The notes beneath the pieces are model-generated. The model was not told the origin of the DNA and did no database searches. It saw only the letters and a program-made list of their open reading frames with translations. This document shows, one piece after another, positions 1 to 8,694 of a stretch of DNA of 37,014 bases. The position numbers were made by a program, and so were the translations under genes. The stretch's first letter is position 1, and each line of letters opens with the position of its first letter. Source of the DNA: Verrucomicrobiota bacterium (lineage in GTDB: Bacteria; Verrucomicrobiota; Kiritimatiellia; CAIQIC01; JAGNIJ01); NCBI GenBank assembly GCA_018823105.1, contig JAHJJH010000014.1, positions 1 through 37,014 on the forward strand, given 5' to 3'.

Positions 1-3000
1 CTCGTCAATCTCCTGCTCCCAGGCAGAGACATCGGCGGCAGGATCAGCCCTTTTTTTGGCGACAATGTGGTCCACCACTTTCTCCAGTTCCGTGCGTTGA
101 GCGGGCTTAGCGACGGGGATGGGGATTTGTGAGACATACATCGGCTTGAACTCGTAGAAACCGCCTTGCTTGGAAGCGAATAGCTGCCGCGTAATCCACC
201 AGGAAACCCGCGAGTTGAGAATGGCTAGCGTATATGGAATGGAAGAAGGGATGATAATGCTGGTCTTGTCGTTGCCGTAGAAAGCGATCAAGTCAGGGGC
301 ATAATTAACTTCGTTTTCTATTGCCGGAACGAATATCTTTGGCTGCTCGAACTCCTCCCAGTAATCGCAAGACCGCAACTCCCAAAAGTACTTGCCCTGG
401 TCGTAGCGCTTGATGAGCGCCTGGCGCATGGTCTCGAACCAAGCGTGAATCGCCGGATAGGTCTTGGCGAAAACCTTTTCCGCTTCCTTGTCCGGCTTCC
501 CGCTCCACGGATGCGTCTTGTTTTCCGACGACTCAATCTTGATAAGGTATTGATCGGCGAAATCGCACCGCCACCGCTTCACGTCACGGACACGCAAGAA
601 CGGCTTGAACACTTCGGCGGATGACTTGTGTTCGGCGATCAGCCGGTCGCGGGTGGCGCGATCCACGACGAAGGCTTCGTTCAGGCCGGTCAGAATGCCA
701 CGATAGAAACGTCCCTTCACATATTCGCCCAGCGGTGTGCCGGCTTTACGCAGGCGTTCGAGCAGGCGCAGATTGACCGGGCTTTCCATCCGCCAGCCGT
801 CGGGTTTGAGGTCACGCTGGGCGAGCGCGAAGGCGTCGCGTTCGAAGATGTCGGGGAACTCGCGGATGTCCGGGCCGGGGATCCAGGTCATGACGTGGGA
901 CTGCCAAGCATCCGGAGGAAGATTCTTCGGATGGAGAAATCCTGTCGGAGATGACGGATCCGGAAGCTGTCCCTTCTCAATATTCTTCACCTTTTGTGTC
1001 ACCAGAATGGCCGGATAGGCGATGGACGTGAACACCGGTGCGTCGCCGAAATCCAGCACCACGCTGGGACGGGTCGCGTAGGCGAGATAGGTCCGCAGTC
1101 GTTCCCCATAGCCCGCGCGGAACCATTTGTTGCTGGTGATGAAGCTCAACACGCCGCCGGTGTGAAGGAGTTGCAAGGACCGCTCGAAGAAATATACGTA
1201 TAGGTCGGCCGTGCCGGTGAAGCATTCGTACTGGCCTTTAAGCGCGTCTTTGAGTGGCTGCGGCTTGCCGTCGCTGCCTGTGACGATCTGGTTCTTCAAT
1301 TCCTCCTGCCGAACGTAGGGCGGGTTGCCGATGACGATGTCGAACACCGCGCCCGGCGGGTCTTTTGGTAGGGCGGTCTCGCCGAGACCGCCGCGTTCCG
1401 GCGCGCCCGTAGGTCGCGCCCTACCTGACAACCCGAACATCCAGCCGGGATCGAAGAATGGGGCGTACGTGTTCGTGTCGTAGGGGTTCCAGCCGGCCAG
1501 CCGCTTGGCGTCGTAGGGCGTGCATTCGCCGCTGTCTTCCAGCGCCGTGGCGAGTTCGTCGCACAGGCGCTTGTCTTCTTTTCGCAACTCCTTCTTTCGC
1601 TTGTAGCTCCTCGCCGTGAAGTAGTTGTGCCGGACCTTCTGCAATGCCGTCTCCAGGCGTTTGACTTCGTTGGAACCGAGCAGGAGTTGACCGCGATGCA
1701 GGCCGAGCAACGTGTTGGCGGCAACGACCTTGGTTTCGAGGTTCGGCAGGGGCAGGATGCCGTAGTTTTCCTCTTTCGGATCAATGCCTTGGTCGCAGAC
1801 CAGCGATATAAAGAATCGGAGTTTGGCGATCTGTACGGCAATGGGCTGGATGTCCACACCGTAGAGGCACTTCTCGATGAGATAGAGCTTGCGGCCGTAG
1901 TCGTCGTTATCCCGAGCAAACGCTCGTTCAATGGCCTTAAGGGCCTCTGCCCGGGCTGGGCCGCTTTCAATGGCCTCGGCCAACTTCTCCTGCCGCCTCC
2001 TCCAGCCCTTGTTCTCCGGGTCCAGTTTCTTGAGTACATGCACGAGTTTCTGGAGCATGCCCATCGGAAATGCGCCGGAACCGCAGGCCGGGTCAATAGT
2101 CTTCAGGCCATCTATGGCGTCAATCAGTTTCTCTACTTCGACGGGTTTGAAATCGTGGCATTCGTCTTCCCACGACAAAAGGCGACGTAGGCGGGGGTCT
2201 ATGTCCTGTAGGGCCGCCGCTTGCGGCGCGCCGTGAATTCGGCCTCCGGCGAGCGGAGGCCCTACGCAGAGGGCGTGGTTCAGATAAACAATTAATGCTT
2301 GATCCACCATCCAATCCACGACCACGCGCGGCGTGTAGAAGGAGCCCGTGGCTTTGCGCGCGACCGTCCCGGTTTCGGGATTGAAAGCAGCCAGCAGGTT
2401 TTCGAAGACGTGTCCCAACAACTCCGGGTCGAGAGCGACTTCCTGATCGAAAGGTGTGTTCTCGGTGAGCGTGAAGTTGTAACGGTTCAGAATCGAGAGA
2501 ACCGGCCGCACAATCTCGTGCTTCTTGGAGGGATCGCCATAGGCATCCGATAGGTTCACAATGTGATCCTGTCCATAGAACAGGGAGTTCGGCAACTTCG
2601 GTTGCTTTTTCGGATCGGTTGCGAACCCATCAATCCGCACTTCCACCGTGTAGGGCGAGTTGCCCTTCTGCACGCGGTCGTCCAGACATTCGAAAAGTCC
2701 GCCGTTCAGGAAAGGAATGTCGCGCAGGAGTTTTTCCAAAGCGGCAGGGTCGCGCAGTTGCCGGGCGTGCCGCCAGAGTTGGTGCACCATGTGCTCATCA
2801 CTTCGCTGGCTGTCGCCTTCATCCAGGAATCGCCGTACCGAGGCTTGGCCGGTGGTGTCCATTTCTGTGTTCAGGGTGGCAAAGAACAGGTTTTGCAGAA
2901 TGGCGGTATAGTAGGTGCATGCTTCCGGCGATGGATCCTTCAGCAAATCCTTCATGCGCCGAGCATCGAACAGACTGTCCGGGATCAGGCCGGAACCGGT

Positions 3001-3702
3001 CTCGGGGTTGCGCTTTTCACGAAGAAACCAGCAGAAAATGAGCCGCGTCAACAGGCGTATGAGAAAGAGCGCGCGTTGCTCCTCGTTTCCCGCGTCCTTG
3101 GGGAAGAAAACGCCGGGGCAGTCGCGCGCCCAGAAGTACCAGTTGGCGATCTCCTCGTAGAAATCCTTAGTAACCTTCTCAACATCAAAAGCCTCATCGT
3201 GGTGCTGTTGGATCAGCATGGGCGAGAGACCGAAGAGGTCCGGGCTTATGGTTTGAAGGTCGAGCAACGCCATTCGTTCTGACGCAGTCCGCAAACCTTC
3301 ACCGGGTCGTACCGTAATACGTCGTGTCAACCGACGTTTCTCGGCTTGCTCGTCAAACTTGACGTTTAGGAAGTGCCAAGCGGATTGATTTTTGTTGGAG
3401 AATACGAACAACGCGTAGGGATGGACCCGGAGCAATTGGCTCACCACCGGGCGCTCAAACCCGCGTTTCAGATCAGATGACGCCAGACGGCAGTAAACAA
3501 CGTGGAAGGCATTTTCTTCGCCGCCGCTGGCAAAAAGAATCGGGTCTTCAGCAAGGGCTTGCTTGGAGATGTCCGGCCAGTGACGCGGGCTGAGGTGCTT
3601 GTTCTCGCGCTCGTAGTTCAGTTCTTCCCAGAAGAGCGTCTTCAACCCCTCCATACTTCGAAGGTTCTGCAAGATGTTCTGAACCTTTGGCGCCCTCTCC
3701 AC
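1..3702 (-). CDS. Type IIG (Eco57I-like) restriction-modification enzyme, N6-adenine methyltransferase plus specificity region; partial, runs off the left edge
   Basis: Read from the reverse complement; absent from the ORF track because it has no stop in the window. Motif I DPACGSGAFPMGML (~2094), motif IV FDIVIGNPPYVRQEELK (~1326), the N-terminal region (~3219) and the C-terminus at base 3 are all in the same frame. Proposed GTG start at 3702, alternative ATG about 48 nt downstream. Confidence 0.85.
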   Translation of the reverse strand, partial: MERAPKVQNILQNLRSMEGLKTLFWEELNYERENKHLSPRHWPDISKQALAEDPILFASGGEENAFHVVYCRLASSDLKRGFERPVVSQLLRVHPYALFVFSNKNQSAWHFLNVKFDEQAEKRRLTRRITVRPGEGLRTASERMALLDLQTISPDLFGLSPMLIQQHHDEAFDVEKVTKDFYEEIANWYFWARDCPGVFFPKDAGNEEQRALFLIRLLTRLIFCWFLREKRNPETGSGLIPDSLFDARRMKDLLKDPSPEACTYYTAILQNLFFATLNTEMDTTGQASVRRFLDEGDSQRSDEHMVHQLWRHARQLRDPAALEKLLRDIPFLNGGLFECLDDRVQKGNSPYTVEVRIDGFATDPKKQPKLPNSLFYGQDHIVNLSDAYGDPSKKHEIVRPVLSILNRYNFTLTENTPFDQEVALDPELLGHVFENLLAAFNPETGTVARKATGSFYTPRVVVDWMVDQALIVYLNHALCVGPPLAGGRIHGAPQAAALQDIDPRLRRLLSWEDECHDFKPVEVEKLIDAIDGLKTIDPACGSGAFPMGMLQKLVHVLKKLDPENKGWRRRQEKLAEAIESGPARAEALKAIERAFARDNDDYGRKLYLIEKCLYGVDIQPIAVQIAKLRFFISLVCDQGIDPKEENYGILPLPNLETKVVAANTLLGLHRGQLLLGSNEVKRLETALQKVRHNYFTARSYKRKKELRKEDKRLCDELATALEDSGECTPYDAKRLAGWNPYDTNTYAPFFDPGWMFGLSGRARPTGAPERGGLGETALPKDPPGAVFDIVIGNPPYVRQEELKNQIVTGSDGKPQPLKDALKGQYECFTGTADLYVYFFERSLQLLHTGGVLSFITSNKWFRAGYGERLRTYLAYATRPSVVLDFGDAPVFTSIAYPAILVTQKVKNIEKGQLPDPSSPTGFLHPKNLPPDAWQSHVMTWIPGPDIREFPDIFERDAFALAQRDLKPDGWRMESPVNLRLLERLRKAGTPLGEYVKGRFYRGILTGLNEAFVVDRATRDRLIAEHKSSAEVFKPFLRVRDVKRWRCDFADQYLIKIESSENKTHPWSGKPDKEAEKVFAKTYPAIHAWFETMRQALIKRYDQGKYFWELRSCDYWEEFEQPKIFVPAIENEVNYAPDLIAFYGNDKTSIIIPSSIPYTLAILNSRVSWWITRQLFASKQGGFYEFKPMYVSQIPIPVAKPAQRTELEKVVDHIVAKKRADPAADVSAWEQEIDE
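1367..1425. repeat. GTAGGG/CCCTAC-ended palindromic repeat with GGCGCGCC core, copy R1, inside the R-M gene
   Basis: GGTAGGGCGGTCTCGCCGAGACCGCCGCGTTCCGGCGCGCCCGTAGGTCGCGCCCTACC; inverted GGTAGGGC/GCCCTACC ends, internal GGCGGTCTCGCCGAGACCGCC palindrome. Confidence 0.85.
2207..2266. repeat. GTAGGG/CCCTAC-ended palindromic repeat with GGCGCGCC core, copy R2, inside the R-M gene
   Basis: TGTAGGGCCGCCGCTTGCGGCGCGCCGTGAATTCGGCCTCCGGCGAGCGGAGGCCCTACG. Confidence 0.85.
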
Positions 3703-3827
3703 GTGTGCCCTCTCATCCTACAAGCGCGGTCTGGCTGGCTCATACTCCTTGTACGTGGGTTGATTCTAACAGATCCAACGAAAACGACCACCCGCATTCA
3801 GAACCCATCAGGCCGGAATTTCAGGGC

Positions 3828-4325
3828 TTACAGGGGCTTGGGCTGCAGGGCGGCGATGCCGGTCTGGCTGTTCAGGTGGCAGAGGGCGAGGGCGAGGGCG
3901 TCGGCGGCGTCTTCGGGCGGAGGTTCGGTCAGCCCCAGGATGGCTGCGACCATGCGGCCGACCTGTTCCTTGGCCGCGGTGCCCGTCCCGGTCAGGCTCT
4001 GCTTCACGCGGCGCGGCGCGTATTCGAAGACCGGCACCCCGCGCACCGCGCAGGCCGCGATCACCGCGCCGCGCACTTCCCCGAGGATCAGGGCGGTCCG
4101 CGCATTCTTGAAATAGAAACCGCCTTCCAGCGCCACGGCATCAGGATGATGCGTTTCAAGCAAATCCGCGATCTTGACCTGGATCGCGCCCAGGCACTGT
4201 GCATGGGACCGCGAAGCCGCGTTGCGGATGAGACCGAACTCCAGGCTGCGGAATGAGCTGCCCATCTGCGCAACGATTCCGAATCCCGTGGATCGCAGCG
4301 AGGCGTCTATGCCCAGCACCCGCAT
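3828..4325 (-). CDS. ruvC: Crossover junction endodeoxyribonuclease RuvC
   Basis: MRVLGIDASLRSTGFGIV..., FYFKNARTALILGEVRGA, DAADALALALCHLN; RuvC acidic motifs. Confidence 0.93.
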   Translation of the reverse strand: MRVLGIDASLRSTGFGIVAQMGSSFRSLEFGLIRNAASRSHAQCLGAIQVKIADLLETHHPDAVALEGGFYFKNARTALILGEVRGAVIAACAVRGVPVFEYAPRRVKQSLTGTGTAAKEQVGRMVAAILGLTEPPPEDAADALALALCHLNSQTGIAALQPKPL

Positions 4326-4346
4326 ATGAGCCGGAACCCGTCCTCT

Positions 4347-5099
4347 CTACTTGCTGAGCGATTCGAGCAGCTCGGAGGGAATGTCCAGATTCGAATACAC
4401 GTTCTGCACATCGTCGAGTTCTTCCAATTCCTCGATGAAGCGCAGCAGGGCCGCGGCTTTTTCCTTGTTGGCCACGGACATCCAGTTCAAGGGCAGCAGG
4501 GTGATCTCCGAACTGACGGCCGTAATCCCGGCTTTGTGCAAAGCCTCGGCCACCGCTGGATACTGCGCGGGCTCGGTGATGATCTCAAACTGATCCCCTT
4601 CGCGCCGCATGTCCTCCGCCCCGGCCTCGAGCGCCAGCTCCATCAGCTTGTCTTCGTCCGTCCCTTCCGCGGCCACGAGGATCTGGCCTTTGCGCTGGAA
4701 CGTTCTCATCACCTGGCCCTGCCCGGCCAGGTTGGCGCCGTGCAGGGTAAAGGCGTGTCGGACCTCCGCCACCGTCCGATTGCGATTGTCGGTCAGGGCC
4801 TGGACGATGAGGGCCACCCCTCCGCCGGCAAAGCCTTCAAACATGATCTCTTCGAGCCGCGCGCCCTGCAGTTCGCCCGTGCCGCGCTTGATCGCGCGGT
4901 CAATGTTGTCGGCCGGCATATTCACCGCGCGGGCCTTCTGAATCAGGGTCCGTAACGCCGGGTTGGCGGAGGGGTCTTTGTCGCCCGACGCCACGACGAT
5001 CATGATTTCCTTGGCGATCTTGCTGAAGACCCTGCCCTTCCGGGCGTCGGCGGCACCCTTCTTGTGCTTGATGTTGGCCCATTTGCTGTGACCGCTCAT
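4347..5099 (-). CDS. yebC: YebC/PmpR family transcription/translation regulator
   Basis: MSGHSKWANIKHKKGAADARKGRVFSKIAKEI signature. Confidence 0.97.
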   Translation of the reverse strand: MSGHSKWANIKHKKGAADARKGRVFSKIAKEIMIVVASGDKDPSANPALRTLIQKARAVNMPADNIDRAIKRGTGELQGARLEEIMFEGFAGGGVALIVQALTDNRNRTVAEVRHAFTLHGANLAGQGQVMRTFQRKGQILVAAEGTDEDKLMELALEAGAEDMRREGDQFEIITEPAQYPAVAEALHKAGITAVSSEITLLPLNWMSVANKEKAAALLRFIEELEELDDVQNVYSNLDIPSELLESLSK

Positions 5100-5210
5100 G
5101 GCGACACCCCTTTCTGACGCACCGGGTTAATCCCGTTCTGCATGATGATCCGTCCGCGATCACCGATCGCGGCTACAGCGCCTGTAGCCGGCTTCGTTGA
5201 CGCCGGCGTA

Positions 5211-7229
5211 TTATTCCTCTTCGGCCTTCCGGTTCTTCTGCGCCTCGGCGATGATCTTCTGGGCGACATTCGAGGGAACGATGTCGTACCGGGCTACTTC
5301 CATCTCGAACGAGCCGCGCCCGCCCGTGATGCTCCGAAGCTCGGAGCTGTAGCGGAACATCTCCGCCTGCGGGACCTCGGCGGTGATCACCTGCATGCCG
5401 TCCTCCGTCCCGATGCCCAGGATCCGGCCGCGCTTGTGATTCATGTCGCCCGTGATGTCGCCCATGTACTGGTCCGGGACCATGATCCTGACCGTCATAA
5501 TCGGCTCCAGCAGCACCGCCCGGGCCTTGCCCATGCCGTCGCTGAACGCCCGCGCCGCGGCGATCTTGAAGGCAATTTCCGACGAGTCCACGTCGTGCGA
5601 GGATCCGTCGTAGATGCTCACCTTCGTATTGATCACCGGATATCCCGCCACCGCGCCGCGGTTCATGCCCTCCAGGCAACCCTTCTGAATGGCCGGGAGG
5701 AAATTGCGCGGCACGTTGGTGCCGACCAGGGCGTCCTCGAACCACTCCGTCTCGCCGGGCTTCTTCGGCTGAACGCGCAGGTACACCTCGCCGTACTGGC
5801 CGCGCCCGCCGGTCTGCTTCTTGTGCTTGTAATGACCCTCGCCCAGCGCCGTGACGGTTTCCTTGTAGGGCACCTTCGGGGTGCTCAACACGATTTCCAC
5901 GTTGCTGCGCTTCTTCATGCGCTGCAGGGTGATGTCCAGGTGCAGGTCGCCCATGCCGTACAGGATCAGTTCCTTCGTCTCCGCGTTGCGATCGACCTTG
6001 AGGGTCGGGTCCTCGTCCGCCACGCGATGCAGGCCCGTGCTCAACTTGTCCTCGTCGCCCTGCGTCTTCGGGGCGACGGCATAGGCGGCCGTCGGATTTG
6101 GGAACTGGATGGGCTTCAGGGTGATGCTCTTGCCCGGCGCGCAGAGGGTGTCGTTGATCATCGTCACCTTCAGCTTGGCCAGCGCGACGATTTCGCCCGC
6201 GCCCGCCTCGGTCACCGACTCCTGCTTCTTGCCGTTGAGCAGGTACAGCGTGCCGATGCGCTCTTTCTGCTCCTTGGTGGCGTTGTAGATCTCGCTGTCC
6301 GACCGCAACGTGCCGCCGAAAACGCGCAGGATCGTCAACTGTCCGACGAACGGATCGTTCACCGCCTTCCACACCTGGCCGACGAAGGGCGACTCGGCCC
6401 CCGGTTCCACCGGGTGGCTCTCCGCGTCCTTGACCTCGCGGTCAAGCGGCGACGGGAAAAAACGGACCAGGCCTTCCATCAACTCGACGATACCCGCGCC
6501 CAGCTTCGGCAATACCACAAATACCGGGATGAGCTTGCCCGTGGCGACCGCCTTACGAAGTCCCGTTGCGATTTCCTCCGGCGTCAGGGTTTCGCCGCCG
6601 AGGTACTTCTCGATCAGTTGATCATCGGTTTCCGCCGCGGCTTCGACCAGGGCGTTTTTCAGCGCCTCGATGTCGCCACCCGCGCCCCCGAGCACATCCA
6701 CGACGCCTTTTCCGTCCGGGGTGGGCACCGACGCCGGACGGCAGCGGTCGCCCCATACCGAGCGAAGAGCGTTCAACGTGTCATCGAAGCTCGTGTTTTC
6801 CTTGTCGAGCCCCGTGATGGCGATGCCGCGCGGCAACCCCAGCGCCTCGCAGTGGCGCCAGGCGCGGTTCGTCCCGACCTGGATGCCCGAGGCCGCGTCC
6901 ACCACCACCAACCCCGCATCGGCCACGGCCGTGGCGGCCACCATCTGCCCGTAGAAATCGGCGTATCCCGGCGTATCGGTCACCACGAGGTCGTACTTCC
7001 CGCCCTGGGCGGAGGCATAGACGGCGTTGAAGGGTTTGGCCCAGATCGTGATCTTGCGATCCTTCTCCTCGTCGCTCCAGTCCGCCATGCTGGAGCTTTC
7101 CGCCGGCGAACCGAGCCGGTCATTGACACCCAGTTTGTAGAGCATCGCATCCAGCAGACTGGTCTTCCCGCTCCCCGTGTGACCCACCAAGGCAATATTT
7201 CGCACGTTCCTGGCCGCCAGTTCCTTCAT
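5211..7229 (-). CDS. Elongation factor G-like GTPase (EF-G2-type paralogue)
   Basis: GHTGSGKTSLL (G1), DTPGYADF (G3), C-terminal EF-G domains (IMTVRIMVPDQYMGDITGDMNHKRGRILG). ORF is open to 7334; MKELAARNVRNIALVGHTG at 7229 with upstream AAAGGAACG preferred as start. Confidence 0.9.
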   Translation of the reverse strand: MKELAARNVRNIALVGHTGSGKTSLLDAMLYKLGVNDRLGSPAESSSMADWSDEEKDRKITIWAKPFNAVYASAQGGKYDLVVTDTPGYADFYGQMVAATAVADAGLVVVDAASGIQVGTNRAWRHCEALGLPRGIAITGLDKENTSFDDTLNALRSVWGDRCRPASVPTPDGKGVVDVLGGAGGDIEALKNALVEAAAETDDQLIEKYLGGETLTPEEIATGLRKAVATGKLIPVFVVLPKLGAGIVELMEGLVRFFPSPLDREVKDAESHPVEPGAESPFVGQVWKAVNDPFVGQLTILRVFGGTLRSDSEIYNATKEQKERIGTLYLLNGKKQESVTEAGAGEIVALAKLKVTMINDTLCAPGKSITLKPIQFPNPTAAYAVAPKTQGDEDKLSTGLHRVADEDPTLKVDRNAETKELILYGMGDLHLDITLQRMKKRSNVEIVLSTPKVPYKETVTALGEGHYKHKKQTGGRGQYGEVYLRVQPKKPGETEWFEDALVGTNVPRNFLPAIQKGCLEGMNRGAVAGYPVINTKVSIYDGSSHDVDSSEIAFKIAAARAFSDGMGKARAVLLEPIMTVRIMVPDQYMGDITGDMNHKRGRILGIGTEDGMQVITAEVPQAEMFRYSSELRSITGGRGSFEMEVARYDIVPSNVAQKIIAEAQKNRKAEEE

Positions 7230-7467
7230 GTCTCGTTCCTTTGCCGATTCGGATTCGAAAGCGCCCCTCGTTGATTCCAGGGGACAGGCATTCATACACA
7301 AAGGGCCGTCGCTTCGCAACGGTTTTAAGTTCAAGATTCGGCCGAACCGGAGGTTTCCACAGAATCAAGCCGCTGAACGACAGATATGATCGGGGCATTC
7401 GGCGGGATTGTCCAGCGGACCTGTTCTATCGCGCTTCCCGTTGGCAGGATATGGGTCACGCCCGGCG

Positions 7468-7821
7468 TCAGCGCTGGATCTCGTCGAGAGTGTCTATTCG
7501 CTTGTCGGCCTCATCCGAAATGAACCGGATCTTCCGCACGGTCTTCTGGACGGGGCCAGGAGACTTCTTTCCCTGCGTCTTGGCCCTGAACAGGGTGCCG
7601 TCAATCTTGAGGAGGAATTGGCCCAGTTCATTCCGAAAGATAAATCCGGCGGCCATACCAAGGAAAAGGAGAAAGACGAGAAATTGGCGAAACACGCGAT
7701 GGTTACGTTCCCGGCGCCGCGCGGCCCGCTCCTCTTGCTCGCGCTCAGACTTGTAATCTGCCGCGGCCTTGTCGACCACCTGTGCCAGCCACTGATCTCC
7801 GCCACCTTGATTCTCTTGCAT
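7468..7821 (-). CDS. Hypothetical single-pass membrane protein
   Basis: ORF with one TM segment (FRQFLVFLLFLGMAAGFIF) between charged regions; MQENQGGGDQW start chosen inside the longer ORF 7468-7929. Confidence 0.55.
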   Translation of the reverse strand: MQENQGGGDQWLAQVVDKAAADYKSEREQEERAARRRERNHRVFRQFLVFLLFLGMAAGFIFRNELGQFLLKIDGTLFRAKTQGKKSPGPVQKTVRKIRFISDEADKRIDTLDEIQR

Positions 7822-8070
7822 CTTTCCGGCCCCCCGGCTCGCGTTTGAAGTTCTGTTTTTAATAAGGCCGAATCTGCCACGCCGTAAAAAACGAGGCAAG
7901 CTGGAAGCGCCAGGCCGGGGTGTCTCCAAGCCATTTCCTTCACGAATGACACGATCCGCACTGAAAAATCCGCTTCCGCGTCATCCAGAACTCCGGATGA
8001 CACCCCGCGTCTCACCGGTGTGCGGCTTGATCTGATCCACGCTTTCCGCTATGGATGACATATTCTTCTT

Positions 8071-8694
8071 GTGAACAAACGCAAAATGGCAGTCAAGGCG
8101 CGGCGGACGGCGGACAGGCTGAAGAAGGGCCGCACCTCGGTATTTCTGCGGACCTGTCTGGAATTTCACCATCTCAAGCAACTCTACCGCCAGGGCTGGC
8201 TTCGCGCCGGCATCTCCCGAGCGCGCTGCGAGAGCGTCGCGGAACACATCTTCGGCACGACCCTGCTGGCCCTGTTCCTCGCCGATTCCTGCTTCCCGAA
8301 GCTGGACAGCAACAAACTGCTGCGCATGGCCCTGCTGCACGACTTCGGCGAAATCTATGCGGGCGATATCATTCCGTCGGACGGGATGTCCCTGGCCCGC
8401 AAACATGCGCTGGAGAAAGCCTCCGTGCGCAAGGTGCTGGGCCGCCTGCCGAAGGGCCGACGCTACCTGGCCTTATGGGAAGAATTCGAAAAGGGAAAAA
8501 CGCCGGAGGCGCGCCTGCTGCGCGAACTGGATCGCCTGGAGATGGCCCTGCAGGCGTGCGTGTACGAACGGGAGAACCTGGTCGACCTGTCACGCTTCTT
8601 CGCGTCGGCCGACAAGGCCCTCACCTCTCCCGCCCTGCGGAAACTGTTCCGGGAGATCCAGCGGGCGCGGCGTGCCAGACCTGCTACGGACTAA
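8071..8694 (+). CDS. HD-domain protein (YfbR/HDDC2-like 5'-deoxynucleotidase)
   Basis: RCESVAEHIFGTTLLALFLAD ... LLHDFGEIYAGDI ... LDRLEMALQA; HD motif. Confidence 0.85.
   Translation: MNKRKMAVKARRTADRLKKGRTSVFLRTCLEFHHLKQLYRQGWLRAGISRARCESVAEHIFGTTLLALFLADSCFPKLDSNKLLRMALLHDFGEIYAGDIIPSDGMSLARKHALEKASVRKVLGRLPKGRRYLALWEEFEKGKTPEARLLRELDRLEMALQACVYERENLVDLSRFFASADKALTSPALRKLFREIQRARRARPATD

Noticed and set aside
1311-1330. Possible fifth palindromic-repeat end (GTAGGGCGGG)
   Set aside because: This is simply the codons for the NPPYV catalytic motif on the minus strand; no partner inverted arm.
5142-7274. 710-aa plus-strand ORF
   Set aside because: Antisense to the EF-G-like gene; His/Arg/Leu-rich composition typical of shadow ORFs in high-GC DNA, no recognisable domain.
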